A stretch of DNA of 64,000 nucleotides from Flavobacteriales bacterium (lineage in GTDB: Bacteria; Bacteroidota; Bacteroidia; Flavobacteriales_F; PHOS-HE28), in NCBI GenBank assembly GCA_016699575.1, contig CP064979.1:1054001-1118000 (forward strand), written 5' to 3'. Below the pieces are notes generated by a model. That model was not told where the DNA came from, did not search any database, and saw only the letters and a list, made by a program, of their open reading frames with translations. This document shows, piece after piece, positions 1 to 8,967 of the stretch (position 1 is the first letter of the stretch; each line of letters starts with the position of its first letter). Made by a program: the position numbers and the translations under genes.

Positions 1-66
1 TGGCGGATGGCCCAGGCGTTCGATCAGCGGTGCGGCGATGAGCATGACGGCGCGAAGGTGTTGCAT
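1..66 (-). CDS. possible 5' end of a leftward gene (partial)
   Basis: A leftward reading frame opens with ATG at base 66 and stays open to the window edge (22 codons, beginning MQHLRAVML). It lies divergent to the epimerase gene starting at 121, leaving a 54-base gap that could hold divergent promoters. Nothing more can be said about its product. The short length makes chance a real possibility. Confidence 0.3.
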   Translation of the reverse strand, partial: MQHLRAVMLIAAPLIERLGHPP

Positions 67-120
67 GCGGGAGCGTTGTGGCCCATTGTGGGTTGGGCCG
101 CTAGGGTACATTCGCGCGCC

Positions 121-1191
121 ATGTCCACCACCCCCTGCTATCTCGTCACCGGCGGTGCGGGCTTCGTGGGCAGCAGCATAGCGCTGCGCCTCAAGACCGA
201 GGAGCCCAAGGCACGCGTGATCGCGCTGGACAACCTCAAGCGAAGAGGCAGCGAACTGAACCTGCCTCGCCTGCGGGCTGCCGGTGTTGAATTCGTGCAC
301 GGCGACGTACGCGTGCAGAGCGATCTGCTGGGCCTCCCGCGGATTGACGCCTTGATGGAATGCAGTGCCGAACCCAGCGTTCTGGCAGGCTATCAAGGTG
401 GTGCGCAGTACGTGCAGGACACTAATCTTGTCGGCACGCTCAACTGTCTGGCCTTGGTGGCCCGCGACAAGGCCAAGCTCATCTTCCTGAGCACAAGCCG
501 GGTCTATCCGGTGGCGCCCATCAACGCCATGTGCGCTGAAACCACGGACCGTTTTGCCGTGGACATAGCGCTGGCGCCACAGGGCGCAAGTGCAAAGGGT
601 ATTGCCGAGGACTTCCCGCTCCAAGGCGTGCGCACGCTCTACGGCGCCACCAAGCTGGCGAGCGAACTCATGGTGGAGGAGCATGCGGCCATGCACGGGT
701 TCGACAGCGCGATCTTCCGCTGCGGTGTGATCGCAGGACCTTGGCAAATGGGGAAAACAGACCAAGGCTTCGTGCTGTTGTGGTTGGCACGGCACCACTG
801 GCAACAGCCGCTCGGCTACATCGGCTTCGGTGGCGCGGGCAAGCAGGTGCGCGATGTGCTGCACATCGACGACCTGTGCGACCTGGTATGCCTGAGCCTG
901 CGCGATATGAGGGCGGTGAGCAACCGAGTGCTCAATGCAGGTGGTGGTGCATCGAACGCCATCACGTTGAAGGAGTGCACCGACCTCTGCACAGCGATCA
1001 CCGGCAAACGCATCACCATGGGCAGCGATGCGCAGGACCGGCCGGGCGATATCAAGCTTTACATCACGGACAACACGCGCGTAACAGCGGCCACCGGCTG
1101 GGCCCCGCGCCGCAGTGTGCAAACGCTCCTCGAGGATTCTTATGCCTGGCTGAGGCAACACGAAGAGCAACTGCGCGTCATCATCGGCTGA
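121..1191 (+). CDS. NAD-dependent sugar-nucleotide epimerase/dehydratase (extended SDR)
   Basis: 356-residue extended short-chain dehydrogenase/reductase, probably interconverting a nucleotide-activated sugar for glycan synthesis in the cytoplasm. The Rossmann motif TGGAGFVG lies at residues 10-17. The active-site pair is Tyr174/Lys178 in YGATK, preceded by a Ser-rich STSRVYP strand. ATG 121 was chosen because it starts just before the dinucleotide-binding strand; the frame is open further upstream but that part is unrelated sequence. It is followed after 10 bases by a second, related epimerase, and the two resemble the CDP-paratose/tyvelose 2-epimerase branch. Exact substrate unknown. It heads an apparent operon with a methyltransferase, a GT2 and a GT39-like protein. 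Confidence 0.85.
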   Translation: MSTTPCYLVTGGAGFVGSSIALRLKTEEPKARVIALDNLKRRGSELNLPRLRAAGVEFVHGDVRVQSDLLGLPRIDALMECSAEPSVLAGYQGGAQYVQDTNLVGTLNCLALVARDKAKLIFLSTSRVYPVAPINAMCAETTDRFAVDIALAPQGASAKGIAEDFPLQGVRTLYGATKLASELMVEEHAAMHGFDSAIFRCGVIAGPWQMGKTDQGFVLLWLARHHWQQPLGYIGFGGAGKQVRDVLHIDDLCDLVCLSLRDMRAVSNRVLNAGGGASNAITLKECTDLCTAITGKRITMGSDAQDRPGDIKLYITDNTRVTAATGWAPRRSVQTLLEDSYAWLRQHEEQLRVIIG

Positions 1192-1201
1192 GCAATAGAG
1201 C

Positions 1202-2269
1202 ATGAGCGTTGCATTGATAACCGGGAGCGGTGGCCTGATCGGGAGCGCCGCAGTGGACCACTTCGCACCGGGTTTCCAGAAGATCATCGGCATCGACAAC
1301 GACATGCGCAGCGTGTTCTTCGGTGCCGAAGCGAGCACCAAGTGGAACACGCAGCAACTGATGGAGCGCACGCCCAACCTGGTGCAGCTCAACATCGACA
1401 TCCGCGATCACGCCGCGTTGGAAAAGGTGTTCAAGGAGCACGGTACGTCCATTAGCCTCATCGTGCACACGGCGGCCCAACCCAGCCATGACAAGGCCGC
1501 CCAGATACCCTTCTTGGACTTCGAGGTGAACGCCAACGGCACGTTGAACCTGTTGGAGCTTACAAGGCAACACTGTCCCGAGGCCACCTTCATCTTCACC
1601 AGCACCAACAAGGTGTACGGCGACAACCCCAACCTACTGCCGCTGGTGGAGCTGGAAACGCGATGGGAACTGCAGGAGCCGCACCCCTATGCCGCCGAAG
1701 GCATCGACGAGCGCATGAGCATCGACCACACCAAGCACTCGCTCTTCGGGGCCAGCAAGGTGGCCGCCGATGTGATGGTGCAGGAATACGGGCGCTACTT
1801 CGGCATGCGCACCGGGACTTTCCGCGGCGGCTGCTTGACGGGACCCCGGCACAGCGGCGCGCAGCTGCACGGCTTCCTGAGCTACCTGATGAAGTGCGCG
1901 ATCACCAAGCAGCACTACACCATCTTCGGCTACAAGGGGAAACAGGTGCGCGACAACATCCACTGCGACGACCTGGTGATGATGTTCGACCACTTCCACC
2001 GCGCGCCCCGCTCGGGCGAGGTGTACAACGCGGGCGGTGGCCGCTTCGCCAACTGCAGCATGATGGAGGCCATGGCCCTGTGCGAGGAGATCACCGGCAA
2101 CAAGATGAACGTCACGTACAGTGACCTAGCCCGCAGCGGCGACCACATCTGGTACGTCAGCGACCTGCGCCGCTTCAAGGAGCACTACCCCGGCTGGGAC
2201 CACCGGTACGACCTGCGGACCACGTTGGTGCAGATCCACGACGAAATGATCAGCCGCGCACGCTCATGA
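1202..2269 (+). CDS. NAD-dependent epimerase, CDP-paratose 2-epimerase-like
   Basis: 355-residue extended SDR paralogous to the gene just upstream. The Rossmann motif TGSGGLIG is at residues 7-14. The position that is the catalytic Tyr in SDRs reads Phe182 in LFGASK, with Lys186 kept; from memory, close relatives annotated as CDP-paratose 2-epimerase-like share this Phe, so it may be a subfamily trait rather than damage. The conserved block RGGCLTGPRHSG and the KGKQVRDNIH segment support the family. It overlaps the following methyltransferase by 4 bases (ATGA), indicating translational coupling. It may act with the upstream Tyr-containing paralogue, but that is inference. Confidence 0.82.
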   Translation: MSVALITGSGGLIGSAAVDHFAPGFQKIIGIDNDMRSVFFGAEASTKWNTQQLMERTPNLVQLNIDIRDHAALEKVFKEHGTSISLIVHTAAQPSHDKAAQIPFLDFEVNANGTLNLLELTRQHCPEATFIFTSTNKVYGDNPNLLPLVELETRWELQEPHPYAAEGIDERMSIDHTKHSLFGASKVAADVMVQEYGRYFGMRTGTFRGGCLTGPRHSGAQLHGFLSYLMKCAITKQHYTIFGYKGKQVRDNIHCDDLVMMFDHFHRAPRSGEVYNAGGGRFANCSMMEAMALCEEITGNKMNVTYSDLARSGDHIWYVSDLRRFKEHYPGWDHRYDLRTTLVQIHDEMISRARS

Positions 2270-2913
2270 ACCTCGACCGGATCTACGAGCACCGCTTCCG
2301 CAATGTCACGCCGGAGTCGCGGCAGGTGGTGTGGAACGAGATCGCGCAGTACATGCATGAGCGGCTGGGCCAACCCCAGGTGTTACTGGATCCCGCGGCC
2401 GGGTTGTGCGAGTACATCAACCACGCGCCAAGTCCCGAGCGTTGGGCCCAGGACATGAACCGGGCATTCTTGGAGAAACACGCCGGAAAGGGTATTCAGC
2501 TCGTGGTGGGCGATGCACTGAAAGCGGAACTTCCCGCCACGCACTTCGACGGGGTCTTCGTGAGCAACTTCCTCGAGCACCTGAACTCCCAGTACGAGGT
2601 GGCCGACTTCCTGGGCAAGATGCACGGCCACATGAAGCCCGGAGGACGCATCGCCATCATGGGCCCCAACTTCAAGTACGTTTTCAAGAACTACTTCGAC
2701 TTCGCTGACCATACCGTGGTGCTGACGGAAGAAGCAGTTGTGGAACACCTTATTGGTGCTGGGTTCACCGTGGAGCATGTGCACCCACGGTTCCTGCCGT
2801 TCTCGTTCAAAGGACGCTTACCTGTTTCCCGTTGGTTGGTGCGCACCTTCCTGCGCACACCGCTGGCATGGCGGTTCCTGGGCAAGCAATTCCTCCTCAT
2901 AGCGCGCAAGTGA
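2266..2913 (+). CDS. class I SAM-dependent methyltransferase
   Basis: 215-residue methyltransferase-like protein. The SAM-binding region is LLDPAAGLCEYI near residues 36-47. A later acidic and hydrophobic block VSNFLEHLNSQ and the post-motif PGGRIAIMGPN follow the usual order of class I enzymes. It begins inside the stop of the epimerase gene (ATGA overlap) and ends in a TGATG overlap with the glycosyltransferase start. It therefore belongs to the same operon and probably methylates a sugar, lipid carrier or glycan intermediate. Substrate cannot be told from sequence. Confidence 0.75.
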   Translation: MNLDRIYEHRFRNVTPESRQVVWNEIAQYMHERLGQPQVLLDPAAGLCEYINHAPSPERWAQDMNRAFLEKHAGKGIQLVVGDALKAELPATHFDGVFVSNFLEHLNSQYEVADFLGKMHGHMKPGGRIAIMGPNFKYVFKNYFDFADHTVVLTEEAVVEHLIGAGFTVEHVHPRFLPFSFKGRLPVSRWLVRTFLRTPLAWRFLGKQFLLIARK

Positions 2914-3644
2914 TGCTCAGTGTAGTGATCCCCGCGCACAACGAGGAGGGCAGCATTTCGCCCACCCTCGAAGCGCTTTACACCAAGCTCAGCGCCGAAG
3001 GGATCGCGCACGAACTGCTCGTGGTGAACGACCATAGCCGCGACCGAACGGCCGAAGTGCTCACGGAACTGCAACGCACCATCACCACCCTGCGCGTGGT
3101 GGAGAACCACGGGCCCGGCGGATACGGGTACGCGGTGCGGTGCGGCCTGGCCAACTTCAAAGGCGATCGTGTGGCCGTGGTGATGGCCGACCTGAGCGAC
3201 TCGCCGGACGATCTGGTGAGGTTCAACCGGAAGATGGACGAGGGGTTCGACTGTGTGTTCGGCACCCGCTGGAGCATGGGCGGCAAGGTGTACGACTATC
3301 CCTTGGTCAAGCGGTGGATCAACCGTATGGCGAACAACTTGGTGCGCATCACCTTCGGACTGAAGTACAACGATTGCACCAATGCCTTCAAACTGTACAA
3401 GCGCGAAACCATCGAGGGTCTGCAACCGCTCATGTCGCCGCATTTCAACCTCACGCTCGAACTGCCGCTGAAGGCCATCGTGCGTGGCTACACGTACACG
3501 GTGCTGCCCAATAGCTGGCACAACCGGAAAGCGGGCGAAAGCAAGTTGAAGATCAAGGAAATGGGCAGCCGGTACTTTTTCATCCTGCTTTACTGCCTCA
3601 TCGAAAAGCACTTTTCGAGGGGCGACTTCCGCAAGAAGCCATGA
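2913..3644 (+). CDS. glycosyltransferase family 2 (DPM1-like)
   Basis: 243-residue GT2 enzyme without a clear C-terminal membrane domain, resembling polyprenyl/dolichol-phosphate sugar synthases. It begins with SVVIPAHNEEGS, has the nucleotide-binding VVNDHSRDRT segment, and the acidic motif MADLSDSPDD in place of DXD. The start was set at ATG 2913, which overlaps the preceding stop as TGATG; upstream codons in the frame lie inside the methyltransferase gene. The next gene is a GT39-like membrane protein overlapping by 4 bases. The pair suggests synthesis of a polyprenyl-phosphate sugar that the membrane enzyme then uses (inference). Confidence 0.82.
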   Translation: MLSVVIPAHNEEGSISPTLEALYTKLSAEGIAHELLVVNDHSRDRTAEVLTELQRTITTLRVVENHGPGGYGYAVRCGLANFKGDRVAVVMADLSDSPDDLVRFNRKMDEGFDCVFGTRWSMGGKVYDYPLVKRWINRMANNLVRITFGLKYNDCTNAFKLYKRETIEGLQPLMSPHFNLTLELPLKAIVRGYTYTVLPNSWHNRKAGESKLKIKEMGSRYFFILLYCLIEKHFSRGDFRKKP

Positions 3645-5053
3645 AAGCGGGGTTCATCGCTTTGGGTCGACATCCGCTGCTGATCCCAGCGTTGGTCGTC
3701 CTGAACATCCTGGCCGTCGTGGGCATGTTCATCGCCTATCGCGAACCGCACGGCGGCGACCTGTACACCTACCAGGCCTTGGCCGATGGGCTGCTGCACG
3801 GCGAGTACTCCATGTGGTGGCAACTGCCCGTGGATGTGCCCGACACGTTGCGCAACCCAGGCTATCCGGTCTTCCTGGCCTTGTTCCGGATCTTCTCCAA
3901 GAGCTTGGTGCCTGTTCAGATCGTTCAAACGCTGCTCTATTGTTTGTCCGTGTTCTGGACGGTGAAACTGATCCAACGCCTTGGTGGTAGCCGTGCGGCA
4001 GTGACGGTGTTCCTGCTGCTGCTGTTGCCGAGCATCAACATCGCGTTCTACAACACCAGTTTGTTCGCGGAGACGCTCACCCTCTTCTTCGTCACTGCGT
4101 TCATGCATGTGGCCACAGCAGGGCAGCTTGGGCCGGGCCGCGCGGTGCTCATGGGCCTGCTGTTGGGCGCTGCGTTCCAATGCCGTAGCCCCTTGCTCTA
4201 CCTGCCCTTCGTCTGGGCCGCGGTGGTTTGGTGGTCCGATCGGCGCCGTGCGGTGCTGGCACCATTGGCCGTGTTCCTTGTCACCTTTGTTGCGACCACG
4301 GTACCCTATGGTCTTTGGAGCCTGCGGAACCACGGTGTCTACAGCGTTACGCCCATCGAAGGCGGCGCGGGTGTGCTGCACTTCGGATGGTGGACAGGGC
4401 GCATCCCTGGACACACGGAGAACTGGTACTGGGGCAACTTCGCCAGCGTGGAAATGGTGGACTTCGTTCCACCGGAGCAGGTACCTGCGGAAGTCGAGGC
4501 GTTTGATGCGGAATGGCGCACCATCGACAGTGCGGTAGCCCCGCTGATGAACTCCACCGACACGCTCATGCTGGCTGCGCGGGAGGAGAACCGCAACCTC
4601 TTCAAGTCGTTCAACTCGCGCTATACGCTTGAGCGCGAGCGCTTGCTGAAGGAAGCCACTCTGCGCAACGTGAAGGAGAAACCCGGATACACGTTCCTGC
4701 ACTCAGCGTACACCGCTGTGCGCATGTGGGTGACGGGAGTGCAAATGGACAAGTTCCAAGGGGCATCGATGGTAGGCAAGGTGGCGCAGCTGTATCCGTT
4801 CCTGCTCACGCTGGTCATGTTCCTAATGGCCGTGTTACTGGTGCCTTGGGCATTGCTCCGTGACAAGGGCCTTTGGAAGAAGTGGCTCACCCCCTTGTTG
4901 CTGTGCGTCTATTTCGGGCTCATCCACATCCCTGCGCACATCCAATCGCGCTACACCATACCCGTTCGCATGCTGATGATGGCACTGATCGCCTTGGCAC
5001 TGGTGAAATGGTTTGCTCGTCGGAACAGCGCGGCCTCGACCGGTCGGCCCTGA
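3641..5053 (+). CDS. polytopic GT39/ArnT-like glycosyltransferase
   Basis: 470-residue integral membrane protein with about ten hydrophobic segments. The first periplasmic loop carries an Asp-rich entry (GGDLYTYQALADGL) and NPGYPVF. This matches the D...R/N-PGYP pattern of GT39 and ArnT-like enzymes, which take sugars from polyprenyl-phosphate donors. A large soluble loop lies around residues 230-345. It overlaps the GT2 gene by ATGA and is the last gene of the first rightward operon; the next gene converges on it after 4 bases. Substrate unknown. Confidence 0.7.
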   Translation: MKAGFIALGRHPLLIPALVVLNILAVVGMFIAYREPHGGDLYTYQALADGLLHGEYSMWWQLPVDVPDTLRNPGYPVFLALFRIFSKSLVPVQIVQTLLYCLSVFWTVKLIQRLGGSRAAVTVFLLLLLPSINIAFYNTSLFAETLTLFFVTAFMHVATAGQLGPGRAVLMGLLLGAAFQCRSPLLYLPFVWAAVVWWSDRRRAVLAPLAVFLVTFVATTVPYGLWSLRNHGVYSVTPIEGGAGVLHFGWWTGRIPGHTENWYWGNFASVEMVDFVPPEQVPAEVEAFDAEWRTIDSAVAPLMNSTDTLMLAAREENRNLFKSFNSRYTLERERLLKEATLRNVKEKPGYTFLHSAYTAVRMWVTGVQMDKFQGASMVGKVAQLYPFLLTLVMFLMAVLLVPWALLRDKGLWKKWLTPLLLCVYFGLIHIPAHIQSRYTIPVRMLMMALIALALVKWFARRNSAASTGRP

Positions 5054-5057
5054 ATGT

Positions 5058-6221
5058 TCACTTGAGCATCATCTCCAGTACATGGAGCGCCCGGATGGGC
5101 ACAGGGTCCACAGGAATGACGATGGCATCGCCGAACGTGAAGTACATCGGATGGATCAGGCAAACAGCCAACGCGAAGAACAGGATCACGCGCGTGCGGC
5201 GTATACCGATCAATGTGGCCAGCGTGAAGACCGCGGGATACAACAGGATGAAGCCGAAGGCCATGCTCCGCGTGACATCCCACACGGCGATGGCCGCCGC
5301 TGCAACCAGTCCGAAGGTCGCCGAGTAGCCGATCGAGAGCATACGGTGACCCGTGGCCCACAGCGCGACGAAGAAGGCCGCGATGAGCAACCACGCTCCC
5401 TCGAACCCTGACCAGACGCCCCAGGCCACTTGGTCCAATTGGCTCAGGAAAGGCAAAAGGCCCAAGTGCTTTTGGCCGGTGACAAAACCACCCCACCGCA
5501 CCAGCGCGAGCCTTGCGCCGACGTAGGCCACCATGCCGGCAATGCACGCCAAAGATCTCATGCCGGGGTTCAAGCGGAACCCTCCGGAGGCCGAGGGGAC
5601 CGTAGCATGGTACATGGCACCGACCAACAACGCCAGGCACGCGCGTTCGTCGGTGAACGCCGCCAGGAAAGCACACACTGCGATCAGCCACGCACGTTCG
5701 GCGAAGAGCACCCAGAACAGCAGGAAATAGCCGTAACAATCCAGCATGCCCCACAGGTCGAAAAAGAACGCCGCACCCGCATAGCTGAACACCAGCAGCC
5801 CACTGAACATCAGCGCTGAAAGCCGATCGCCGGTCCGGCGGGCAACAAGGCCCATCGTGGCCCAGACCAGGACCAGGCCAAGGATGTTCTGCAGCACGAA
5901 CAAACCCAATGGCCCCAGGCCGGTGAAGTATGACAGCGCCGGCACCGTCAAGCGGAATGCGATCTTCTCCAAGTGCGAGGTCGGATCGTCCTCGAACCGG
6001 TGGAAGGTGAGCGGCGCCGTGGCCTGCTCCATGATCGCATCCCACCTTGGGTTGATCTCCGTGCCCGAAAGGTGCCCCGCCAGGTAGTTGTAGTGCGGAA
6101 AGTGGCAGAACAAGGCCAGCCCGAAGAGGATGAAAGTCCACTTCAACCGCCAACGCTCACCGCTCACTGAGCGCTCCATCGCTTGCCGCCACCTACTGAG
6201 GGTCACATCGAACTCGATCAT
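5058..6221 (-). CDS. polytopic membrane protein of unknown function
   Basis: About 387 residues with roughly nine to ten hydrophobic segments, starting with WTFILFGLALFCHFPHYN. No catalytic motif was recognised. By length, topology and neighbours it could be a membrane component of glycan assembly (polymerase or GT-C type enzyme), but this is inference. Start is uncertain: ATGs at 6251, 6221 and 6179 are in frame, and 6221 is chosen as a compromise. It lies convergent to the GT39-like gene and downstream of rdgB on the same strand, about 40 bases away. Confidence 0.6.
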   Translation of the reverse strand: MIEFDVTLSRWRQAMERSVSGERWRLKWTFILFGLALFCHFPHYNYLAGHLSGTEINPRWDAIMEQATAPLTFHRFEDDPTSHLEKIAFRLTVPALSYFTGLGPLGLFVLQNILGLVLVWATMGLVARRTGDRLSALMFSGLLVFSYAGAAFFFDLWGMLDCYGYFLLFWVLFAERAWLIAVCAFLAAFTDERACLALLVGAMYHATVPSASGGFRLNPGMRSLACIAGMVAYVGARLALVRWGGFVTGQKHLGLLPFLSQLDQVAWGVWSGFEGAWLLIAAFFVALWATGHRMLSIGYSATFGLVAAAAIAVWDVTRSMAFGFILLYPAVFTLATLIGIRRTRVILFFALAVCLIHPMYFTFGDAIVIPVDPVPIRALHVLEMMLK

Positions 6222-6261
6222 GAGTACAGGACTTCGGCCAAAGGAAGTCATTCGGCCCGTG

Positions 6262-6843
6262 TCAGGGGCTTTCCGAGAGCGCCTGGGCCAATCTCCAAAC
6301 CGCTTGGGCCCGATGGCTGATCGCGTTCTTCTTTTCGATGGGCAGCTCGGCGAAGGTGAGGTCGCTCATATGGGGCAGGAACACAGGGTCGTAACCGAAG
6401 CCACCGGTGCCCCGCGGTTCAGTTGTGATGGTTCCGCGGACTTCTCCTTCGAACGTGCGTTCGGCACCGCCGATACCTATGTAGGCGATGCACGTGCGGA
6501 ACCGTGCACCTCGATCGGTCCTTTCGCCAAGCTCCTTGAGCAGTTTGTGCATGTTCGCGATGGCATCGCGCGCTGGACCGGCGTACCGTGCGCTGAACAC
6601 ACCGGGCGCACCGTCCAGCGCATCCACCTCAAGACCGGTATCGTCAGCGACGCAGGCCACACCGGTGCGCTCGTGCACGTACCTCGCTTTTTGCAACGCG
6701 TTCGCCTCCAAGGTGAGCCCGGTTTCCGGCACTTCCTCCATGATGCCCGCTTCGGGGAGGGTCAAAAGCGTGAAGGTCCCTGGCAGTAGGGCGCGCAGTT
6801 CGGCCAGCTTCCCGGCATTGTTCGTGCAAACAATGAGTTCCAT
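6262..6843 (-). CDS. rdgB: XTP/dITP diphosphatase (RdgB/HAM1 family)
   Basis: 193-residue house-cleaning nucleotide pyrophosphatase that hydrolyses dITP, ITP and XTP to the monophosphates, keeping deaminated purines out of DNA and RNA. The N-terminal substrate loop TNNAGKLAEL and the catalytic DDTGLEVDAL, followed by PGVFSARYAG, are diagnostic. It continues through GYDPVFLP and ISHRAQA near the C-terminus, giving a full-length family member. ATG 6843 was chosen because the protein begins directly with the MELIVCTNN strand. It is not functionally tied to the glycan genes. Confidence 0.95.
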   Translation of the reverse strand: MELIVCTNNAGKLAELRALLPGTFTLLTLPEAGIMEEVPETGLTLEANALQKARYVHERTGVACVADDTGLEVDALDGAPGVFSARYAGPARDAIANMHKLLKELGERTDRGARFRTCIAYIGIGGAERTFEGEVRGTITTEPRGTGGFGYDPVFLPHMSDLTFAELPIEKKNAISHRAQAVWRLAQALSESP

Positions 6844-6940
6844 TTGGGTGGGCAAGCTAATCGGCGAGTACGTGGCCCCTCCGTTGAGCAGCACGGTGAC
6901 TATACTTGCCTCGGAACCGGAAGCCCGGCATTCGGCAACC

Positions 6941-6968
6941 TTTGCTCCCCGGATCGTCCACTATTTTG
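6941..6968 (+). promoter_or_regulatory. candidate Bacteroidota-type promoter
   Basis: In the 160-base gap between divergent rdgB and the methyltransferase at 7004, TTTG (6941-6944) is followed after 17 bases by TATTTTG (6962-6968). This is close to the Flavobacteriia consensus of a -33 TTG element and a -7 TAnnTTTG element. The -7 box is one base short of consensus. Position relative to the ATG (about 35 bases) is reasonable. Only a motif match. Confidence 0.3.
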
Positions 6969-7003
6969 ATGTTGCCTGCCGGGCGTCCTGAACGGTTCGA
7001 TCG

Positions 7004-7732
7004 ATGAGCGAAAGTGTCCGCGATTTCTACGATGAATATGCCGAGCGCCAGGTGCGGCATGGCATCAACCATCGTCACATGCGTATCATGGACTGGTTGC
7101 TGCAGTTCGGGATGGGCAACACCTCGCAGGTGCTGGAGATCGGATGCGGCGTGGGTACGCAGACCGAACTCATCGCTGCTGCCGTACAGAGGGGCCGCAT
7201 CGTGGCGAACGACATCAGTCCGCGGAGCGTGGACCTGGCCAAAAAGCGCTTGGCCAATGCCCCCAACGTGGAATTCCTGTTGGGCGACATCATCAGCCTG
7301 CCCGTTGCCGGCGTGTTCGATGTGATCGTACTGCCCGATGTGCTGGAGCACATCCCCATGGAAAGCCATGGGGTGCTGTTCGGGAAGATCGCGCAGTTGC
7401 TGGCGCCGGACGGTTGCGTGGTGATCAACATACCCTCGGCGCAATACCTGGAATGGAACCATCGCCATCGTCCCGACCTGCTCCAGGTGATCGATCAACC
7501 CTTGCACTTGGCCGCTGTGGCCCAACATGTCGGGAACGCCGGGCTCTATTTGCATCATGTGCAGCACTACAGCCTTTGGACCAACGGACCCGATGCCGCA
7601 GTGCTGGTGGCCAAGCACTACCGCAACGATCTGCCCTTCACCCCCGTGCATGCCCCGGCAGGCTGGGCATTGAGGCTTCGACGCCGCATAGCGAAGCTCC
7701 GTGGGCGCGTTGTTGACCCGGGCGCAGCATGA
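7004..7732 (+). CDS. class I SAM-dependent methyltransferase
   Basis: 242-residue methyltransferase. Motif I reads VLEIGCGVGTQTELI, followed by the acidic IVANDISPRS strand, a GDIISLPV stretch, the VLPDVLEHIPM block and a APDGCVVINIPS motif. This is the UbiE/Methyltransf_11-type order. The C-terminal tail is basic (LRLRRRIAKLRGR), suggesting contact with a membrane or polyanion. It overlaps the following GT4 gene by 4 bases and starts a rightward operon methyltransferase-GT4-flippase. Substrate is probably a glycan or sugar intermediate (inference). Confidence 0.8.
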   Translation: MSESVRDFYDEYAERQVRHGINHRHMRIMDWLLQFGMGNTSQVLEIGCGVGTQTELIAAAVQRGRIVANDISPRSVDLAKKRLANAPNVEFLLGDIISLPVAGVFDVIVLPDVLEHIPMESHGVLFGKIAQLLAPDGCVVINIPSAQYLEWNHRHRPDLLQVIDQPLHLAAVAQHVGNAGLYLHHVQHYSLWTNGPDAAVLVAKHYRNDLPFTPVHAPAGWALRLRRRIAKLRGRVVDPGAA

Positions 7733-8955
7733 GCGTAACGCCGGTCACCGACCGATCGGGCATGAGGCGTGGCCCAGCGCAGAATGCAGTGTTCGTTGCT
7801 GCGGGCTGGTGGCCGGGGATCCACCACCCATCCGATGGCATCTTCGTTCGGGAGCACGCGGTGGCAGTAGGCAAGTTGCGGCCCAGCGCCGTGGTGCATC
7901 TGACCTTCACACGCCGCATCGCGCCGTTCAGCATCCGTTTCGACGAGTCGGTGCAGGATGGCATCGTCGTGCTCACCGGTCATATCACGGCTCCCGTGCG
8001 ACGTTTCGGCGTTCACGACAGGCTGGTGCGCATGGCCTACCGCAGGGCCATCACGCGGTTGAGCGACCGGTTCACGTTCAGCGTGGCGCACATCCATGTA
8101 CACACGCCCATGACGGGGAACCTGCTACCGGTCGCACGCGAGAACAAGTGGCCTGTGGTGGTCACGGAGCACAGCACGTTCTACCACAACGGTGCGGCTT
8201 TCTGGGGCGAGGCGGAACAAACGAAGTTCCGGCACCGCATGCGCCGCTGGTTCGCCGATCCTTCCATCAAGGCGGTCCTGCCCGTATCGCGCGATCTTGC
8301 GAAGACCCTTGTTGAAGGTTATGGCGTGCCACCGGGCGATATCAGCGTTGTGCCCAATATCTCGGCTCCCTGCTTCCGACCACGCGCGGTGGCAACGTCG
8401 CCGCCGTTCCGCATTGTTCTGGCAGCCTACTGGTCGGGCAACAAAGACCCGGGGCTGTTCCTTGCCGCCCTTCATCTCTTGCCGGACGATGTGAAAGCAC
8501 GGTTGCGCATCGATTGGATCGGGGATGGTGACCTGATCGAACCGGTGCGGAACGCCGCTGCGCGGTTCGTTGCACAGGGGATCATGCACTTCCATGGGCG
8601 TCTTCCGAAACCCGGGCTTGCGGAATTCCTTGCGCAGGCGCACTTGCTCGTTCACCCCACCAAAGCGGAGAACCTGCCGTGCATCATACTTGAAAGCCTG
8701 TGCTGCGGCACTCCTGTGCTGAGCCATGCTGTGAACGGCGTTCCCGAACTGGTCGATGACAGCAACGGCGTGCTTTGCCCGCCAAGCGATCCGAAGGCCT
8801 TTGCGGAAGCGCTGCTGAACATCATGGAGCATCCCGGGCGTTTCGACAGGGCAAGCATCGCCGCGCGTGCCGAAGAGCGGTTCAGCGGTCCCAGTGTGGC
8901 GCAGCGGATCATCGCCGTGTATGATAGCATTGCACCTGCGCCGCTCGGCGCATGA
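7729..8955 (+). CDS. glycosyltransferase family 4
   Basis: 408-residue GT-B glycosyltransferase. The C-terminal donor-binding region has the family signature ENLPCIILESLCCGTPVL followed by NGVPELV, and an upstream LHVHPTKAE-like strand. The N-terminal half contains GWWPGIHHPSDGIFV, an acceptor-domain glycine-rich entry. It starts in an ATGA overlap with the methyltransferase and ends 12 bases before the flippase gene. Likely adds a sugar to a lipid-linked oligosaccharide at the cytoplasmic face. Donor and acceptor are unknown. Confidence 0.85.
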   Translation: MSVTPVTDRSGMRRGPAQNAVFVAAGWWPGIHHPSDGIFVREHAVAVGKLRPSAVVHLTFTRRIAPFSIRFDESVQDGIVVLTGHITAPVRRFGVHDRLVRMAYRRAITRLSDRFTFSVAHIHVHTPMTGNLLPVARENKWPVVVTEHSTFYHNGAAFWGEAEQTKFRHRMRRWFADPSIKAVLPVSRDLAKTLVEGYGVPPGDISVVPNISAPCFRPRAVATSPPFRIVLAAYWSGNKDPGLFLAALHLLPDDVKARLRIDWIGDGDLIEPVRNAAARFVAQGIMHFHGRLPKPGLAEFLAQAHLLVHPTKAENLPCIILESLCCGTPVLSHAVNGVPELVDDSNGVLCPPSDPKAFAEALLNIMEHPGRFDRASIAARAEERFSGPSVAQRIIAVYDSIAPAPLGA

Positions 8956-8967
8956 TCGAGCACTGCC

